Positions 7,094-16,971 are shown, counted from the stretch's first letter. The stretch: DNA of 64,000 nucleotides from CAWIMX01 sp963837345 (GCA_963837345.1 CAWIMX010000001.1:3162001-3226000), one strand, 5' to 3'. The notes: generated by a model from the sequence alone, not told the origin. Numbers and translations: made by a program.

Positions 7094-10081
7094 ATGAGGG
7101 AAAGCGCTAGAGCCAGAATGGCGTGGGCGTTCGCCACGCTTCTCGTGATGCTGCCAGCCGCAGCGTCGGCGCAGAGTGCGATTGGCGGCGTGGTGAGCGA
7201 CTCGACGGCCGGGGTCCTCCCCGGGGTGACGGTCGAGGCGGCGAGCCCCGTCCTGATTGAAGGCAGCCGGGTGGCCGTGACTGACGGCCAGGGTCGCTAT
7301 CTCATCAACGAATTGCGTCCCGGCACGTACACGGTGACCTTCACGATTGCCGGGTTCTCGACCGTCGTTCGCGAGGGCATCGTCCTGCCGGCGGACTTCA
7401 CGGCGACCGTCAGTACGCAGCTCCGCGTCGGCGCCGTGGAGGAGAGCATCACCGTCTCCGGGCTCTCGCCGGTCGTGGACATTCAGCAGACGACGCGCAG
7501 TCAGGTGCTCGACCAGCAAACGGTCGACGCGTTGCCGATCGGCAACACGATGGGCGCCCAGGGATCGCTCGTTCCCGGCGTCAAGACCACCAACCTCGAG
7601 ATTGGATCGCGGATGGCGATGCAGGGCACCTACCTGAGTGTGTATGGGGCCAATACGCGGCAGAACAGCCTGACGATCGACGGCGTCTCGATCGAGTCGG
7701 CCGACTGCGACGGAACCTGCTTTGGCTACTACAACGATCGGGCATTCAGCGAGACGACCTACAGCACCGCCACCGGCCTGGCCGAGACGAATCGCGGCGG
7801 CGTACGCGTCAACCTGATCCCTCAGGAAGGCGGAAACGCGTTCCATGGCTCGAGCTATCTGATGGCCGCGCGCCCCGGCTGGCAGGCGGACAATCTGTCC
7901 CCGCGCCTGCAGGATCTGGGGCTGACCTCGGTGGGCAAGTATTCCCAGGACTACGACGTCAACGTCTCGGGGGGGGGGCCCCTTCTGCTACGCAAACTCT
8001 GGGTCTTTACCGCCTACCGGAACTGGGTCGTCAACGAAATCGTGCCGGACAGCTTCTACAAACTGCCGGACGGCAGCCCGGACTTCAACCGCCCTGGCAT
8101 CGACGACAACCGGATCCAGAGCGCGATGATGCACCTGACCTGGCAGGCCAATGCCCAAAACAAGCTGACCGCCCACTACGATCGGACGTTCAAAGAGCGC
8201 TTTCACGAGCACACTGCGGGCACCGACATCGAAACCGCGTCGATTCACCGCGTCTACCCGCAGTCGTACATCGGGCAGGCGAAGTGGAATTGGACGCCGA
8301 CTGGCCGCGTCCTCGTCGAGGGCGCGTTGGGGCTCCGGCCGATCAGCCGGACGCACATGTACCAGGGCGACATTCAGAAGGTGCCGTTCACTCCCGCATG
8401 GTATGCGCAGGCGAGCCGCGTGGATCGAGACCTCGGGACCCGTACGGGGGCCAGCACAGGCGTCGTCGGCAGCTATTCGAAGCGAACGCTCTATCAGGTC
8501 AAGTTCTCGTATGTGACCGGTTCGCACAACTTCAAGATGGGGTGGGAAAGCGACTGGGGCCCGGTCACCAACAGCCTGGACAAGAACGCGGACCTGGATC
8601 AGGAATATCGCAGCGGCGTGCCGGACACCGTGCTCGTGTCGAATACGCCCATCTGGAACGTGCACCAGACCGACGGTGACAACTCGCTGTTCCTGCAGGA
8701 CTCGTGGATCCGCCAGCGCCTGACGCTCAATGGTGGCGTCCGGTTCGAATGGCTGAACGCCAGTGTGCCGGCGACCGATGTGCCCGCCGGCCGGTTTGTC
8801 GGTTTCCGCAGTTTCCCGGAGCAGAAGAACCTGCCGGACTGGTTCGACATCTCGCCGCGATTTGGCTTGGTCTATGACCTGTTCGGCACGGGAAAGACCG
8901 CCGTCAAGTACAGCCTGAACAAGTACACGGACGGGCAACTGAGCGGCTTTGCCGCGAAATACGCCCCGGCCGCTCAGGTGACGCAGCGGCTGCCGTGGAC
9001 CGACCTGAATGGCGACGACATTGCCCAGGGTGAACTCGGCTGCGTGTATCTGACGCCGGGCTGCGAGTTCAATACCAGCTTGTTGCCCACGAACTTCGGC
9101 GAGCGCGCGCTGAGCCGTCCGGACCCGAACATTCAGCGGCCGTGGAGCCTGTTGTCGACGCTCGAGGTGGATCACGAGCTGCTGCCGGGCTTTTCGCTGG
9201 GCGCGGCGTGGATCCGCCGGAGCAACTACGACCTGTTCCAGAGCACGAACGTGCTCAGGAGCCTGTCGGACTATACGCCCGTGACGATTGTCAATCCGCT
9301 GAACGGGCTGCCGATGACGGTCTACAACCTGAACACCAGCAGCCTCCTGTCGCAGGTGGACATTCTCGATACGAACGCCGGCGACTTGCCCGCCGACCAT
9401 CCCTATGCGAACCTGGCGCGCTCCGAGATCTACACGGCCTACGAGGTGAACTTCAACGGTCGATTCCCGGGCGGGGCGAGAGTCTTTGGCGGTCTGACGA
9501 TGGAGCGGACGAATGTCGTCGCGTGCAATTCCCTCGACGATCCGAACACGTTCCGGTTCTGCAATCAGTCCGGGGGCGTCGACCAGGAAAGCGGCGTGAA
9601 CCTGCATATTCCCCTGCGCCCGATGCTGAAGTTGTCGGGCAGTTATCCGCTGCCGTACGCCGTCAACCTCAGCGCGTCGTTCCAGTCATTCCCCGGAGCG
9701 GAGGACCCGGTCAGCTGGGTGGTGAGCCGCACCACGCGGTATCCGACTGCGGCCATCACGTCGCTGGCGGGGGCCGACTGCGCGGCGTGCGCGGCCCTGG
9801 CGGGGCAGCTCGTCGTGCCGCAGCTCAACCAGTCGTCGCTGACGCTGCAGCTGGCGGCGCCGGGCGAGCGCTATCTGGAGCGTCAGAATCTGCTCTCCCT
9901 CAGCGTCAACCGCAAGTTCACCGTCGCGAAACTGGGGATTCAGCCGCAGCTGGACATCTTCAACCTCTTGAATGCCGACACGGTCGAACAACGCGTGACG
10001 ACGCTGGCGGCGAACTACGGGTTGCCGCGACGTGTCTTCTGGGGCCGCTACGCGGAACTCTCGGCGAGGCTGACCTGGTAG
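7094..10081 (+). CDS. Oar-like TonB-dependent outer-membrane receptor
   Basis: A receptor of about 995 residues. The signal peptide (MRESARARMAWAFATLLVML..ASAQ) is followed by a carboxypeptidase-regulatory-like beta domain (about residues 28-110, with DGQGRYLINELRPGTYTVTF), a plug domain (VDALPIGNTMGAQGSLVPGV; ANTRQNSLTIDGVSIE) and a long beta-barrel ending in aromatic ARLTW. This is the acidobacterial Oar/SusC-like architecture for importing large substrates through TonB energy. The start at 7094 is set by CGGAGGAAA four bases upstream; an upstream in-frame ATG lacks such a site. A run of ten G residues (7969-7978) is read in frame as Gly-Gly-Gly. No specificity partner is adjacent. Confidence 0.93.
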   Translation: MRESARARMAWAFATLLVMLPAAASAQSAIGGVVSDSTAGVLPGVTVEAASPVLIEGSRVAVTDGQGRYLINELRPGTYTVTFTIAGFSTVVREGIVLPADFTATVSTQLRVGAVEESITVSGLSPVVDIQQTTRSQVLDQQTVDALPIGNTMGAQGSLVPGVKTTNLEIGSRMAMQGTYLSVYGANTRQNSLTIDGVSIESADCDGTCFGYYNDRAFSETTYSTATGLAETNRGGVRVNLIPQEGGNAFHGSSYLMAARPGWQADNLSPRLQDLGLTSVGKYSQDYDVNVSGGGPLLLRKLWVFTAYRNWVVNEIVPDSFYKLPDGSPDFNRPGIDDNRIQSAMMHLTWQANAQNKLTAHYDRTFKERFHEHTAGTDIETASIHRVYPQSYIGQAKWNWTPTGRVLVEGALGLRPISRTHMYQGDIQKVPFTPAWYAQASRVDRDLGTRTGASTGVVGSYSKRTLYQVKFSYVTGSHNFKMGWESDWGPVTNSLDKNADLDQEYRSGVPDTVLVSNTPIWNVHQTDGDNSLFLQDSWIRQRLTLNGGVRFEWLNASVPATDVPAGRFVGFRSFPEQKNLPDWFDISPRFGLVYDLFGTGKTAVKYSLNKYTDGQLSGFAAKYAPAAQVTQRLPWTDLNGDDIAQGELGCVYLTPGCEFNTSLLPTNFGERALSRPDPNIQRPWSLLSTLEVDHELLPGFSLGAAWIRRSNYDLFQSTNVLRSLSDYTPVTIVNPLNGLPMTVYNLNTSSLLSQVDILDTNAGDLPADHPYANLARSEIYTAYEVNFNGRFPGGARVFGGLTMERTNVVACNSLDDPNTFRFCNQSGGVDQESGVNLHIPLRPMLKLSGSYPLPYAVNLSASFQSFPGAEDPVSWVVSRTTRYPTAAITSLAGADCAACAALAGQLVVPQLNQSSLTLQLAAPGERYLERQNLLSLSVNRKFTVAKLGIQPQLDIFNLLNADTVEQRVTTLAANYGLPRRVFWGRYAELSARLTW

Positions 10082-10094
10082 ATCGCTGAATACA

Positions 10095-10158
10095 CCGGCG
10101 GGCTCTTGCGTCGAGGTGTACGGCCAACCTTCGAGCGAGAGCCCGCCCCTCCGGTGCC
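10095..10158 (+). terminator. Long hairpin after the first TonB receptor
   Basis: GGCGGGCTCT (10099-10108) pairs perfectly with AGAGCCCGCC (10140-10149). The outer CACCGG pairs with CCGGTG across a short bulge, and the inner loop can fold again (TCGAGGT with ACCTTCGA). It starts 14 nt after the stop. There is no T-tract, so it may be a structured 3' end or Rho-linked barrier rather than a classic intrinsic terminator. Confidence 0.55.
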
Positions 10159-10350
10159 CGAACGCCGCTTCGAAGTTCGCGTCCCTCCTTCGCTCTCTCG
10201 CCCGCCAGATCTCACGTTGTCGTCTGTCCAGCGCGACAGGGCTACCTGATCCAGGGTATTGCGAGTTGTAAGTAGCTACTAATAATGAGCGATTGTTAGA
10301 TCTTGGAATCCGAAGGAGAGCGTAAGCATCGGATGTCTTGGAGGATCCGG
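10159..10350. promoter_or_regulatory. Intergenic region upstream of second TonB gene
   Basis: About 190 nt. It holds GGTATTGCGAGTT (10255-10267), a near copy of the motif upstream of the first TonB gene, and a perfect 10-bp palindrome AGTAGCTACT (10271-10280) followed by an AT-rich TAATAATGAG stretch. It is plausibly the promoter and operator region; no sigma-70 hexamer pair was assigned with confidence. Confidence 0.35.
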
Positions 10351-13240
10351 ATGAACTGGAAGTCTGTCGCCGACGCTGAAGATCACCGGAAGGTCAGCCT
10401 GGTGGTCATGCTGTTCTTTGTCGTGACGCTGTTCGTGCCCGTTGCGACGGCCGGCGCGCAGCAGGAGGCCGCCAGTATTGTCGGTCAGGTGGTCGACACC
10501 AGTGGCGCCGTGTTGCCGGGCGTAACGGTGACCGCGACGAGCCCTGCTCTCCAAGCGGGCGAGATGACCACGGTCACTGATGGGCGTGGCCAGTACCGCC
10601 TGACCCCGCTGTCGATTGGCGTGTACACCGTCCGCTTCAATCTTGATGGTTTTCAATCCATCGTTCGCGAAGGGATCACGCTGACCGTCGGATTCACTGC
10701 CAGAATTGACGCGCGAATGGACATAGGAACTCTCGAAGAAGCCATTGTGGTGACGGGAGCGTCGCCTGTAGTGGACACGACCTCGACTGTCACTGGCACG
10801 GTGCTGACGAAAGAGACGCTGGAACTGCTGCCAACAAGTCGAAGCGGAGTCACATCACTGATGGCGCAGGCTCCCGGCGTTCGCCCCTTACTCGACGTCG
10901 CCGGTGACACGATGAACAGCGTTCCGGAGTTTCGTGCATTTGGGATCTCCGGCCAGTCGTGGCAGACCGTTGAAGGAGTCCCCACGGCCAACGGCCGTAC
11001 GAATAATGCGTCTGGCACCTTTTGGGACTATACCTCGTTCGAGCAGGCCAAGGTCGAGAGCCTCGCCCACAACGCAGACACTCCGCTGGTCGGAGTCTAT
11101 CTCAATGGAGTTGTGAAGAGCGGCGGGAATGACTTTCACGGCACAGCGTACGCGTCCGGAACGAGCGATCGGTTCCAGAGCAGCAATATTGACGCGAATC
11201 TCGAAGCTCAGGGGATCACGGAAGGAGGGGCGCTTCGGTATCGAAGGGATGTACCAGGGCGATTTGGGCGGCCGCATCGTCCGGAATCGGCTGTGGTTTT
11301 ATGGTGATATCCGTTACCGAGACAACAGCGACACGATTCCCGGTGTGTTCAAGGACGATGGGACAGTAGCCAGCATCGACGACACACAGCGCTACACGAC
11401 CTGGAAGCTCTCATACCAGGTGAACCCTTCGAACCAGATCACTGCCTTCGACACCTGGCTCTATAAGACGCAGCATGGCCGAGCGGTTGGCACCTTCGTC
11501 CCGTGGGAATCGCGAATCCTCCAGGTGACGCCGAATCACATCGGGAGGGAGGGGTGGCAGGCGCAGTTCGGCAATTCGGTAACGAGTACCGTGCAGTTCG
11601 GGTACTGGTGGAATGCCTCGACGTTCACCGGCTTCACGGACAAGGTGCGCACGGTCGATCAGGTCACTCAGATGACATCGGGCCTGCATTCAAGCGGGAA
11701 TGAGGCGACGATGAGCAAGCGGTACGATACCAAGGCGTCCGTTGACTGGTATCGGCCGAATCTCTTGGGGGGGGACCATTCGTTCCGGATTGGAGGCGAG
11801 CAGAGCTGGGCGCTGGGTGACCGGTACAGATACGATCGCGGGGCGGCTGGGAACTATTCGCTGATCTTGAGAAGCGGCGTTCCATTTCAGTTGGACGTCT
11901 GGAACACGCCGACGGAACCGGAGACGCCGACCGAGCATTACGCTGCCTTCTTCCAGGACAGCTGGAGTGTGACCGGTGGGCTCACTCTTAACCTTGGAAT
12001 CCGGTACGCCCACGACAAGGGAGTGATTCCGAAGCAGTGCCGTGAGGCTACTGCCCCACCCTTCGAGGTTTTGGCACCCGCACAGTGCTTCGAACAGGTC
12101 GAGTTCAATAGCTGGAATTCTCTGTCGCCTCGTCTCAACGCCGCCTATGACGTGTTCGGTGATGGCAAGACGGTCATCAAGGGGGGATGGGGACGGTATT
12201 CCGACATGCGCAGCGTCGAGACAATGACGACCGCGAACAAGAACGCCACGACGGTCACCAGCTTCAAGTGGAACGATCCGAATGGCAATCTGGCGTACGA
12301 CCCCGGTGAGGTTGATCTGCGGCTTGATGGTCCAGACTTCATCCAGAGCACGTTCCAGGGCGTTAGCGGTGCGCTCGCAAACGCTGTGCCGAATCCGGAC
12401 GAGAAGCAGCCGTACTCCGATCAGTTCGTCGTCAGCCTCGAGCGCGAGCTGGTGCCACTCCTCGCGATGCGTGTGACCGCCGTCCAAATTCGCTCGTCCA
12501 GAATCTCCAAGCTGACCAACATTCTCCGACCGTACAGCGTATACAACATCCCGATTAGCAATCTGGACCCTGGGCCCGACGGCAAACTCGGAACATCCGA
12601 CGATACCGGGACGGTCATTACCTACTTTGACTATCCGGCAGAGTATGCTGGCCTGGCATTCCAGGAACCGACGTTGACCAACGACTCCAGAGTTCAGAAG
12701 AGGACGAGTTACGAGGTTGCTGCAAGCAAACGGTATGCAAGTGGCTGGCAGTTCATGGGCTCCTATTCAGCCACAAAGAGCGATATACCGGTGACTCCGG
12801 ATGTCGGCGATGCCATCTCGGACAACCCGAACGCAGAGATCTTCTCAGGTTCAAATACCTGGGAGTGGCTGGGTCGCCTATCCGGCTCGTATGCCTTCCC
12901 CTACGGCGTGCAGTTGGCCGCGAATTTCGAGCACCGGAGCGGTGACCCATTTGCGCGCACGGTGTCGTTCAAAGGAGGGAGCCAGATTCCGTCGATTAGA
13001 GTGAACGTGGAGCCGGTCGGCAGCCACCGAACTCCCAACATCAACCTGCTCGACTTCCGGGTCGAGAAGTCACTGCGCCTTCCCGCAGACCAGAAAGTGG
13101 GCTTGCGGCTGAATCTGTATAATGTCCTAAATATCAATACCGCCACTGGTGTTGTTACGCAATCCGGATCAAGATTCTTTGATGCCACGGGGATCGTGTC
13201 GCCTCGGGTACTTGAGTTCGGCATCGACTACAGCTTCTAG
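10351..13240 (+). pseudogene. Oar-like TonB-dependent receptor, one-base frameshift
   Basis: A second receptor of the same architecture: signal peptide, carboxypeptidase-regulatory-like domain (DGRGQYRLTPLSIGVYTVRF), plug (ETLELLPTSRSGVTSLMAQA) and a barrel ending EFGIDYSF. The ATG at 10351 has GGAGGA five bases upstream. The frame breaks near 11254: codons up to LRYRRDV are in one frame, and QGDLGGRIVRNRLWFYGD continues in the next. Dropping one C at 11254/11255 restores a continuous protein of about 962 residues in which LRYRRDVQGDLGGRIV reads like a normal receptor. Both halves have normal coding character, so this is either a read error or a recent frameshift. It shares overall design, not close sequence, with the upstream receptor. 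Confidence 0.85.
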
Positions 13241-13339
13241 ACGACGACGACTCAATCGCCCGCAGGTCGGCAGTCCACCACGGCAGATTGGTTGGAAGGT
13301 GGCGCCCCAGCGTCGAGGCGTCAGCTGGCCGATCAGGTC

Positions 13340-14428
13340 TCAGCGGGCGAAGCCGGCCGCGAAGTCGGGGAACGCGACGAAGATGCGGTGCTCGAATGCG
13401 TCGTCGAAGTTCGCGCCCGCGCCGAGATCACGAAGCAGATTGACGACGGCCGCGCCGCCCGCCAGATCGAGGAGCCGCCCCGCGGCCAGGGCGCTCACCG
13501 CGTACGCCCGCTGCGCCTCGGGCCCCGACAGGTTCCCGAACGATGCGGGCAGCGACGCCACCGACACCTCGCCGCCCAGTTCACGCACCCGCGCCGCCCA
13601 GTCGACGCGATCGCGCTCGAGGAACGACGCCAGGCCTTCGTTCAGCCACACCGGCACGCCGCGCGGGGCCAGATCCCGGATCAGGGCGTGCGTGAACTCG
13701 TGCGCGATCACACGATCGAGCTCGTCGAGCTGGTCGAGCGCGCCCCCCGTAGGGACCCGGATGGTGCCGTCGTACGCCGCCGCCGCCCATGCCGGGGAGC
13801 GCGTGATGTCGGAGAACTGCTGCGACGTGTAGAGCACCACCGGAACCGCCCGCACGGGATGCACGCCGAGCGCCGCGCCCACGCGCCAGTACGCGCGATC
13901 CAGCGCGTCGAGCACGGCCTGCGCGAGCCCGGCCTGCGTCGACCCTTCGAACGACACGGTGAATCGCGGATCGCCGGCCACGTCCATGCCGGTCTTCAGG
14001 TCGGCTTCGCGCTGCCAGCGATCGAGCGCGGCGCGCGCCGCCTCGTCCGACGGATCGGCGGCGATGACGATCTTGACCTCCCGAATGGCGGCAGCCAGGT
14101 CGCCGGCTCGGTAGTCGATCTGGCTGAGGGCGGTGTGGGCCTCGACGAGCGAGGCATCCAGCTCGAGCGCCCGCGTGAGCTCGCGGCGCGCCGGTTCGTC
14201 GCGCTGGTCGAGAAACGCCGCGAGCCCGGCGCCAAGATGCAGGCGCGCGTTGGTCGGATCCGCCTTCAGGGCGTCGGCGAAGGCGGCCGCCGCGGCCGTC
14301 GTGCGGCCCGCCGAGAGCGCCTCCCAGGCGGCGCGTTCGAGAAGCGCCGTACGCGGATCGACCTGCGCCAGCGGATGCGCGGCACAGAGCGCGACGAGGA
14401 CCACGGCCGCCCCCACCCGCTGGACCAT
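13340..14428 (-). CDS. Exported TPR protein with gluzincin (peptidase MA-like) domain
   Basis: About 362 residues. The start MVQRVGAAVVLVALCAAHPLAQ gives a signal peptide. Residues about 30-150 form three or four TPR-like helical pairs (ALKADPTNARLHLGAGLAAF; ALELDASLVEAHTAL). The C-terminal half has the zinc motif HEFTH (about residues 242-246) followed by NEG (E263), typical of peptidase-MA-like gluzincins. It is probably a periplasmic or surface metallopeptidase of unknown substrate. A perfect TATAAT lies 7 nt upstream of the ATG. The frame is open further upstream but that part is low-quality Arg/Ala sequence. It converges with the TonB gene, 99 nt away. Confidence 0.85.
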   Translation of the reverse strand: MVQRVGAAVVLVALCAAHPLAQVDPRTALLERAAWEALSAGRTTAAAAAFADALKADPTNARLHLGAGLAAFLDQRDEPARRELTRALELDASLVEAHTALSQIDYRAGDLAAAIREVKIVIAADPSDEAARAALDRWQREADLKTGMDVAGDPRFTVSFEGSTQAGLAQAVLDALDRAYWRVGAALGVHPVRAVPVVLYTSQQFSDITRSPAWAAAAYDGTIRVPTGGALDQLDELDRVIAHEFTHALIRDLAPRGVPVWLNEGLASFLERDRVDWAARVRELGGEVSVASLPASFGNLSGPEAQRAYAVSALAAGRLLDLAGGAAVVNLLRDLGAGANFDDAFEHRIFVAFPDFAAGFAR

Positions 14429-14435
14429 CGATTCG

Positions 14436-14441
14436 ATTATA
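14436..14441 (-). promoter_or_regulatory. Consensus -10 box (TATAAT) for the TPR/peptidase gene
   Basis: On the minus strand CCCGTATAATCGAATCGATG puts a perfect -10 hexamer 7 nt before the start codon, implying a leaderless or nearly leaderless transcript. No good -35 is visible about 17 nt further upstream. Confidence 0.45.
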
Positions 14442-14469
14442 CGGGCGGCACAGGCCCGGGCGGGAATCG

Positions 14470-15006
14470 TCAGGAGACGCGGCGCTCCTCCGCGCGCCGC
14501 AGGGCGTCGAGTTCGGTGGCGAGCACATGCTCGGCGTAGCGCTCGGCGAGGCGCGCCGGCACGAGCGAGGCGCCCAGGACGAGGAGTCTCGGCGGCAGGC
14601 CGACGAGTGCGGTCCCCGGCTGCGGCGGGACGCTGAACAGCACCCGCAGGAGCCATGGCAGGATCGCGGCCGCGCTGCACACGCCGAGGAGCATCATGGT
14701 GCGCCCGGCGCGCTTCTGCTGCAGACCCTCCAGCCAGTTCCGGGCCCTCACGAGCGCGGTCCGATAGTCGTCGAGCGACGCCACGGGCGGGATCTGCCGG
14801 CGACTGAGCGGCAGACGTTCCGCGGATTGTCGGTACACCAGGGCGGCGAACGCTGCCATGAGCCCGATCCCGAGCAGCCGCGCGCCGACCGACGCGCTGG
14901 CGTCGATCGCCACCATTGCCGACCCGACCGCGAAGGGGGCGAGCGTCAGCCAGGCCAGGCGTCTGAACGCGTGAACCGATCGGCCCGGAATGCCGGCAGG
15001 CTGCAT
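14470..15006 (-). CDS. PadR-linked small membrane protein
   Basis: About 178 residues from MQPAGIPGRSVHAFRR. Two hydrophobic segments follow near residues 15-50 (LAWLTLAPFAVGSAMVAI; LLGIGLMAAFAALVY) and a third near 100-120 (MMLLGVCSAAAILPWLL), with a soluble helical stretch between. I do not recognise a family. It lies 19 nt downstream of a PadR gene on the same strand and is probably cotranscribed with and controlled by it. The frame is open into the PadR gene, but the chosen ATG avoids the overlap. Confidence 0.65.
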   Translation of the reverse strand: MQPAGIPGRSVHAFRRLAWLTLAPFAVGSAMVAIDASASVGARLLGIGLMAAFAALVYRQSAERLPLSRRQIPPVASLDDYRTALVRARNWLEGLQQKRAGRTMMLLGVCSAAAILPWLLRVLFSVPPQPGTALVGLPPRLLVLGASLVPARLAERYAEHVLATELDALRRAEERRVS

Positions 15007-15025
15007 CAGAGGGTGACCCGTCCGG

Positions 15026-15394
15026 CTAGCGAGCGCGGACGGGCTTCCAGTGTCGCGGTCCCCACGCGTCGGCCAGCGCATGCTGCATGCGTTCGGCGGT
15101 CGCCGCAGCCTCGCGCAGCGCCCTTTCACCGGGCGCCTCGAGCGTGTAGCAGCGTCGGGCGCGGCCGCCGCGCTGCGGTGTCGGGTCGGACCGCCAGGAG
15201 CTGATGAAGCCCTTGTCCTCGGCGCGATCGAGCGTCACATAGACCGCGCCCAGCGACACCTGTCTCTGGGCGGCGAGCTCCTGCACCCTCTCGTGAATCG
15301 TCACGCCGTACGCATCGTCGCGGAGCGTGGCGATGGCGGTGAGGACCAGCTGCTCGAATTGGCCGACGGAGTCGGTTTTCTCGCCGCGCCGCAT
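15026..15394 (-). CDS. PadR-family transcriptional regulator
   Basis: A 122-residue winged-helix protein (QFEQLVLTAIATLRDDAYGVTI, then SLGAVYVTLDRAEDKGFIS and a beta wing with RRCYTLEAPGERAL). PadR proteins bind palindromic operators and often repress adjacent membrane or transport genes. It is transcribed divergently from tatC and upstream of a small membrane protein. An ACAATGTAG element lies 8-16 nt in front of its start and resembles the site before the second PadR gene at 24 kb. Confidence 0.9.
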   Translation of the reverse strand: MRRGEKTDSVGQFEQLVLTAIATLRDDAYGVTIHERVQELAAQRQVSLGAVYVTLDRAEDKGFISSWRSDPTPQRGGRARRCYTLEAPGERALREAAATAERMQHALADAWGPRHWKPVRAR

Positions 15395-15401
15395 TTGTCA
15401 A

Positions 15402-15410
15402 ACAATGTAG
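15402..15410. promoter_or_regulatory. Putative PadR operator half (ACAATGTAG)
   Basis: AAACAATGTAG immediately upstream of the first PadR start shares ACAATGTAG with the palindrome CTACAATGTAG in front of the second PadR gene. Position and repetition suggest autoregulation. The palindrome is imperfect here. Confidence 0.45.
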
Positions 15411-15465
15411 GTAAAAAGAGGCCCGGTCAAGTACAATCGCATCCCTCGTCCATGGTGAAGGCCTG

Positions 15466-16236
15466 ATGTCGGCCGCCCGCGCTCGTCGTCGTCTGCCCGA
15501 GCAGATCGAGCCCTCGCGGTTCGGCGGGATGTCGCTCCTCGATCATCTCGAGGAGTTTCGCAAGCGCGTGATCCGATCGGCCCTGGCCGTGGCCGTCGGC
15601 ATGGCGGCGGCCTTCGCGTTCATCGTTCCCCTCAAGGACTTCGTGCTCGCGCCGGCGCTCCGCGCCCTCCCGCCCGGGGTCACCTTGATCTATACACAGC
15701 CGACCGAGGCGTTCGGCTTCTACATGCAGGTGGCGCTCATCGGAGGCGTCCTGCTGGCCTCGCCGGTCGTCGTGTATCAGCTCTGGCGATTCATTGCGCC
15801 GGCGCTGTACGCGAACGAAAAGCGATTCGTGGTGCCGTTCGTGGCGCTCGGGACGGCCGGCGCGCTGGGCGGCTTCGCGTTCGGCCATTACGTGATGTTT
15901 CCGTACATGCTGGCGTTCTTCGGCACCTTCAACGGCGTGGGCCTCGCGTTTCTGCCGACGCTTTCGAGCGTGTTCGGCATGTATCAGAAGACCGTGCTGG
16001 CCATGGCGCTCACGTTCCAGATCCCCACCGTGGCCTTCTTTCTGGCGCGGATGCGGCTGGTCACGGCGCGGTTCCTGTGGCGGCACCTGAAATACGCCGT
16101 GCTCGCCACCTTCATCGTCTCGGCGATCCTGACGCCGTCGCCCGATCCGTACAATCAGACGCTGTTTGCCTTGCCGATGATCGGCCTCTATCTGGTGAGC
16201 ATCGTCATCGCCTGGGCGGCGCGCCCGCGCGGCTGA
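15466..16236 (+). CDS. tatC: Twin-arginine translocase subunit TatC
   Basis: A 256-residue polytopic membrane protein and the core receptor of the Tat pathway that exports folded proteins with RR signal peptides. TatC hallmarks are the N-terminal SLLDHLEEFRKRVIRS, FGFYMQVALIGG, PVVVYQLWRFIAPALYANEKR, FAFGHYVMFPYMLAFF and a C-terminal SAILTPSPDPYNQTLFALPM; six membrane helices are expected. A likely client is the DUF1552 protein at 2.6 kb. TACAAT at 15432-15437 could be its -10. No tatA or tatB gene is adjacent. Confidence 0.96.
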   Translation: MSAARARRRLPEQIEPSRFGGMSLLDHLEEFRKRVIRSALAVAVGMAAAFAFIVPLKDFVLAPALRALPPGVTLIYTQPTEAFGFYMQVALIGGVLLASPVVVYQLWRFIAPALYANEKRFVVPFVALGTAGALGGFAFGHYVMFPYMLAFFGTFNGVGLAFLPTLSSVFGMYQKTVLAMALTFQIPTVAFFLARMRLVTARFLWRHLKYAVLATFIVSAILTPSPDPYNQTLFALPMIGLYLVSIVIAWAARPRG

Positions 16237-16290
16237 AGCGGTGGCGACGCCGTCGTGTTACCATTCGCGAATTCCCGTGTTCGCCCGGTG

Positions 16291-16971
16291 ATGCCATCGC
16301 CCTTGCGCCAGGTGTTTCGGCGGCTGCTCTTCGGCTACGGACGGCTCACGGCGCGATTGGGGTCGACCGAATCGCCCTGGGAACGCGTCGAAGTCGACGT
16401 GCCGCCCATGGCGTTCGGACCGGGCTCCGAGCGGCATTTCAGCTACTACCTTGAAGGCGAGAGCACGGTGCGCGTCGCGTCGATCGACGCGATGGCCGAG
16501 TGGCTGCTCGGATGCGAGTACGCATCGGACCCCGAGCTGTTCCAGCAGCGCGACGTGTGGCAGCATCCGATCGCGTTCGAGGCCCGCCGGCGTGGGGATT
16601 GCGAGGACTTCGCGCTCTGGGCCTGGCGGAAGCTGTCGGAGCTCGGCGTCGACGCGGAGTTCTTCGTCGGGCGCGTGCTCGAGCAGCGGTCGTGCGTACG
16701 CCAGCACGCATGGGTCGTGTATCGCCGCGACGGCGGCGAGTTTCTGTTCGAGCCCGCCGCGAACGACCGCCAGCGCATGATCCGGGCGCTGTTCGAAGCG
16801 CGCGACGAGTACGTGCCCCACTTCGCCGTCAATCACCGCGGCCGGACGGCGGCGTTCGGCGGCTACGTGCTCGACGCGCGCGCGCGCGAACGGCAGGGCC
16901 CGACGCTCCGGCAAGGGGCGATCGTCACGGAACGACGGGAGACACGCCAACCGCGAACAACTGATCAATAA
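16291..16971 (+). CDS. Transglutaminase-like cysteine protease domain protein
   Basis: About 226 residues. The core has a transglutaminase-type arrangement: catalytic Cys104 in RRGDCEDFALWAW, His139 in VRQHAWVVYR and an acidic residue near E154 in FLFEPA. This is the papain-like fold used by bacterial transglutaminase-like peptidases to process or crosslink proteins. No signal peptide is evident. GTG at 16255 would extend it by 12 residues; ATG 16291 was preferred as the first ATG. It follows tatC by about 55 nt and precedes addB by 94 nt. The substrate is unknown. Confidence 0.75.
   Translation: MPSPLRQVFRRLLFGYGRLTARLGSTESPWERVEVDVPPMAFGPGSERHFSYYLEGESTVRVASIDAMAEWLLGCEYASDPELFQQRDVWQHPIAFEARRRGDCEDFALWAWRKLSELGVDAEFFVGRVLEQRSCVRQHAWVVYRRDGGEFLFEPAANDRQRMIRALFEARDEYVPHFAVNHRGRTAAFGGYVLDARARERQGPTLRQGAIVTERRETRQPRTTDQ

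Noticed and set aside
7969..7978. Run of ten G residues in the first TonB gene as a possible frameshift
   Set aside because: The frame is intact on both sides, reading VSGGGPLLLRKLW as in related receptors, so no shift is needed. It could still be length-variable.
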